From Verpa conica (lineage: Eukaryota; Ascomycota; Pezizomycetes; Pezizales; Morchellaceae): 64,000 nt of DNA. Under the pieces are notes generated by a model. It made no database searches, was not told the DNA's origin, and saw nothing but the letters and a program-made list of their open reading frames with translations. Every line of letters starts with the position of its first letter. Position 1 is the stretch's first letter. The stretch is from contig JAUFSD010000007.1 of NCBI GenBank assembly GCA_033030425.1, positions 930,001 through 994,000 on the forward strand. The letters are read 5' to 3'. Both the position numbers and the translations under genes were made by a program. Below, piece after piece: positions 60,456 through 64,000 of this stretch.

Positions 60456-62836
60456 ATGTCTTTAAGACTCTCTAGAAAACAATCTGCTCCCGCCCTGCTA
60501 CTCTGCCCATCACAGCCAGCGATTACTGAGGATCCCAAACTACAGTTGCATCGTGTTCCATTTATTCCTAGATCATTTTCAGCACCAGCAGCTCCTCCTA
60601 CAAAAGACTCTCTGACAGGCCGAGATTTCCCGAGGGGTAACTTGGGCAGGAAGGAAGATAATCTAGCTTTTGCTGGAACTGCCCCCGTGAGGGAGCTGAT
60701 AAAAGCTTCTCTCATAAAATCAGCCACCGACCTCCCCTATCAAGCGATAGCAGAGGTCAACAATGAGAATTATCGGCTCCAAAATCCCCCTACATGTCGT
60801 ACAGACGGAGGGCCTCTTAATAGGTCAGTTTCATCTAGCGTCTTAAGTATTTTAACTGCAATGAATTAACCAATGTCTAGTCTATCAAATTTCATAAATA
60901 AGCCTATATTAAGCTTATTAGCCTCGTCAACTGAACAGGGATACCAAGATTCACTTATCAAGAAGTCACCCGGAGCTGTAGTAAACAATCAGACAGAGAA
61001 TACAGCTCACCCACATTTTATCTCCAAACGAATATCATCCAAATGTCTACAAGCTTTCCGGAAACTTCATCCTTCTCCCGTATTTACTCCGGAGTATCGC
61101 CTAAGCCGTTGTGACACCGATAGCTCTGAAGCCCAAACACCCACTAATCGACATTCTTGGTCAAGCTCTTCTATCTCGCCACGAACTTCTGTGATCCTGA
61201 AAGGCACAGATGCTGATTTTATACCACCAGATACAAAAGAAGCTCTTAAACACTTCATACTCCCCGAAAACCGCGCGGTAGACTTCCCCGGCACAAGTTC
61301 GGAAGCCGCTGTCCACAAATTACACAGCTGTAGCCCTCTACAGCAGGAAAACAAAGGCATCGATAGAAATTGCAAAGAGAAATCATTAGAAGTAAATAAT
61401 AACCCCCCCAAATTGTCCTCAAGAGACAAATCTAGTGATTGTTTCACTACTGGAATTCCTAGAAAATCCGTTGTATCAGCAGAGGGTGTTTCCAGCGGTA
61501 TGGGTTTTAGTAGCTATGATTCTAAGAATGGGGTCTTAGACACCAAAAAAACTTACAATGAAGGAAAGCTTAGGCAAAAATCTAGCCCTATAGAAACACA
61601 GCTCGTCGCGGATACTAGTCAGCTCTCGAATTGTCAAGAAGCACTTAAAGAGCTCGAAACACCCCCTCCAGGAGTCGTATGCCGAGAGATGAATAACTCT
61701 ATCAGAAATACAAAACAGAAATGCAAAAGCTGTGGTTCCCCTAAAAAGGAGCCAGAAGTATCCCTGAAAATATCGAGATTAGCCACCTGGAGGGGGAAAG
61801 CTAAATTTGAGAATTGGCTCAGAAAGAATAAATATGGGCCACCAGTCACATCCCACCTACCAGAAAGGACCGATCCTGGGACAGTGAGGCTTAAGAAAAG
61901 CCCAAGTTTGCTCTTCCGCCTCTGGAATCACAAAGAATCAGAGTCAAATACGGGAGGACGTCAGCAAGAACAGCACCTAGATAGAGCTTCTATAAAACAT
62001 CCTAAAGAAGTTACTTCCCATCCGGTACAGGATAAGATAGCTACAAGAACCAAGAAAGACCGTGAGCAGGTGCTTCAAAGAGCCGATCTATTAACCCTTA
62101 ACAGCAACAGCAGAAGCGTAAGGCCTAGAGATTCTAGGAGAGTATTTGAGCGGGGAATAGGGGAAGGCGAACTTAAAATTCAAGGTCACTTCACTCTTTG
62201 CACCTTTTTAAGGGCCTGTTGTCTTTTAAGGTTATTTTAGTAAGACTGACTGATATTGTAGATTTCTCAATGCTGTCTCCAGATACCTTGCCCAATAAAT
62301 TACTGGGGGTCCCAAACCTTAACTCAGAAAAGAATGAAGTGGTTAGTTGGAATGGGTCGATAAAAGAATACGCAGGGTCGCTAGGTCAAGTTTGCCCCAG
62401 CGGCGAAAGACCCGTCAGCGATATATTCCGGAGTAGAGCCAGTGATTCCTGTACCCCTTGGCTTACCGAAACTGGGACAGTTCCCTCCACAATGAAAGTC
62501 CAAATTGAATCTGCTGAAGAGCCTGCATTTGATGATTCGGGTTTAGTAGCTGATTGGCACGCCGCAATGCGAATGATGGATGAATGCTCAAAAGCAGAAC
62601 AAAAGCTAAAGCGTACCGGCGCGGTAAAACATAAGCGTACCAAGAGAGGAAGCAGTAGTTTAACACCTGGTACTGACAATGGAAAGGATGGTATCGGAAG
62701 AACCTTTTCTAATGATCAGAGGGCAGAGCCAGTAGTGGATGATATGCGTATAAGATTAGCTAAAGATATGTTAGAGGACTTTGAAGACTCTGACAATGAG
62801 AGCGCGATGAGTAGAGATTCTTCCCTAATAGTATAG
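60456..62836 (+). CDS. Hypothetical Ser/Lys-rich fungal protein
   Basis: Three exons, 60456-60823, 60881-62184 and 62262-62836, join in phase to 748 residues. Both introns have good borders (GTCAGT..CTAG and GTCACT..TGTAG). The protein is Ser, Thr, Lys and Asn rich and probably disordered, with basic patches (LRLSRKQS at the start, RTKKDRE near 535, KRTGAVKHKRTKR near 680) and an acidic end (LEDFEDSDNES). One CKSCG motif lies near 420, next to a possible short ordered segment (LATWRGKAKFENWLRKNKYG). No catalytic domain is recognised. It may be a cell-cycle, polarity or signalling scaffold, but nothing in sequence settles this. The coding call is good because two introns resolve cleanly. Confidence 0.75.
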
Positions 62837-63542
62837 GGTTATTCAGAAAGCTGAGAGGCTTCTCAGCCCGTAAAGATTTCTTAGGAAGCTGATTAGCGAT
62901 ATGCAGAGATTGCGCACGAACGCAAACATCCCTTTGTTATTAGCCTTGAGAATATATATAACCTATAGGCTAATTATAGGTTTCAATTAAAAAACAATAA
63001 AAAGATTGACCCTATAATGTGATTTTTGATGTCTTCACCTATATATATGGCCACTAGAGATTTAATAACAAAGCTATAACCATAGATAGGATCAAAGATA
63101 TACATTTAGTTCCCATTTCTACCATACATGTACTAATGGTTTTTTTGTTTAACTTAGTATGCCCTAATTAAGCGAATTATCTTGGGCTAGGACTTCCCCT
63201 TGTACATGCATTAGCACTTAAATAGAAACCTCCTAGACATAAATTGAAATAAGGAGACGGGATGAGCTAGTAACAAAACCGAGCCCATAGGTATTGGGAT
63301 TTGGCAGTATGCACTAGCGCTAGTAATAAGGTTACTGAGATGTGTGTTATAGTATGGCTTTCCATTATTAATGAATATAAATCAATACCAAGTGATATAT
63401 CATATTTCACTAAGAATACATGTAAGTTTTTATGTATGAGGAACGGTCTTCTCAGAACAGCTCTTATTTCCTGTCAAAGGAATTAAGAGCTGTTCAATCT
63501 CTATGATATATAGCTTAAATACACAAAAATCATATTACCCCT
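62837..63542. other. Intergenic spacer, convergent 3' flanks
   Basis: About 700 bp, very AT-rich, between the hypothetical gene and the RNase gene, which end facing each other. No gene is seen. Confidence 0.5.
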
Positions 63543-63987
63543 TTAAGTGTTTGTGCATTGAAGGAAATTATTCCCAGAAGCGCCACAGTGGGTGATCGCG
63601 TCTATAACCCTTAGAATAAGCATTTCTAGAAAGAAAAAAATCAATAAAGAATTCAGCTGATAAGTACTTACCACAGAAGCGAGCATTGGTTCCGTCCCAG
63701 GTTCCAATAATCACACGGTGACAGCCAGGGTCACCACCAGTGTAGAGACCACTAGTAAGAACGGGGTACTCATAGTACGGGGCAGTGCAGCCAGAGTTGA
63801 ACGAAAAACCTTCACGGTTATTGAACTGGTGGGGGTAATCGTTGGAACCAACCTGGGTTCCGGCGTTTAGATGGTCAAGGGCCAATTCTGCGGCAGCATC
63901 GATTTTCGATAGGGTTATACTGGTGCCTGTAGTTTCGGTGGGATCATTGTTAGTTAAGGTAGGTACAGGAGTGAAAGGCGCTGGCAT
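63543..63987 (-). CDS. RNase T1/N1 family guanyl-specific ribonuclease, 5' part probably beyond the window
   Basis: Exons 63987-63672 and 63601-63543 join in phase to 124 residues. T1 hallmarks are in order: YPHQFNN (catalytic His), GFSF, YYEYPVL (catalytic Glu), TGGDPGCHRVII (catalytic Arg) and, in the 19-codon last exon, ITHCGASGNNF (second catalytic His). All four active-site positions are present. T1 enzymes cut single-stranded RNA after guanosine and are secreted (family knowledge). The ATG at 63987 lacks a signal peptide, and the same frame is open to the window edge, so a first exon with a secretion signal probably lies to the right. Cysteines differ from classic T1 (one in the GC-TAPYY region, one in GCHR and one in THC), suggesting a different disulfide pattern. 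Confidence 0.85.
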
Positions 63988-64000
63988 AAAACATAAATAA

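Overview
The window is nuclear DNA of a filamentous ascomycete, most likely Pezizomycotina. Genes are split by many short introns (about 47-102 bp) with GT..AG borders and CTAAC/CTAAT-like branch sites. They are monocistronic and separated by long AT-rich spacers. Families typical of the group are present: a CaMK1-type kinase, a hybrid histidine kinase, a NACHT-ankyrin receptor, a DHA1 drug transporter, a MATE transporter and an RNase T1 family enzyme. The spacers are long for this group, so an early-diverging class with an expanded genome is possible, but I cannot assign a genus. Most exon structures below were built by joining reading frames by hand. In every such model the intron phases add up to one open frame.

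Layout. 1-1050 (-): start of a disordered protein cut by the window edge. 2883-3349: a non-autonomous DNA transposon with about 105-bp terminal inverted repeats and a perfect 9-bp target duplication. 4316-5016 (-): a UBE2W-type ubiquitin-conjugating enzyme in five small exons, divergent from 6508-8068 (+), a CaMK1-type kinase. 9144-12498 (-): a NACHT-ankyrin receptor with a nearly identical 99-bp repeat array. 13384-16729 (+): a mitochondrial-type valyl-tRNA synthetase with one GC-AG intron. 18061-18458 (-): an Mdm35-like twin CX9C protein. 20556-21885 (-): a FYVE-finger protein. 26623-31104 (+): a GAF-containing hybrid histidine kinase.

From 33 to 49 kb lies a neighbourhood rich in redox and efflux genes: an SDR (33290), a DHA1 MFS transporter (36810), a MATE transporter (39602), a carbonyl reductase (46339-47469, -) and a glutathione S-transferase (48159-49302, -). 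A large protein-kinase/TPR fusion (42415-46110, +) sits in the middle. Then come a BTB-domain protein (53234-55620, +), an OSGIN-like FAD oxidoreductase ending in a CaaX box (56277-58032, -), a probable small membrane protein exon (59898-60223, -), a fungal hypothetical protein (60456-62836, +) and an RNase T1 family gene cut by the right edge (63543-63987, -).

The genes do not form an operon-like pathway. The two most unusual candidates for further work are the kinase-TPR fusion and the repeat-homogenised NACHT-ankyrin receptor; both have the layout of fungal innate-immunity or non-self-recognition proteins. Gene models rest on frame, splice-site and motif logic alone. Homology calls come from recognising family motifs, not from database searches.
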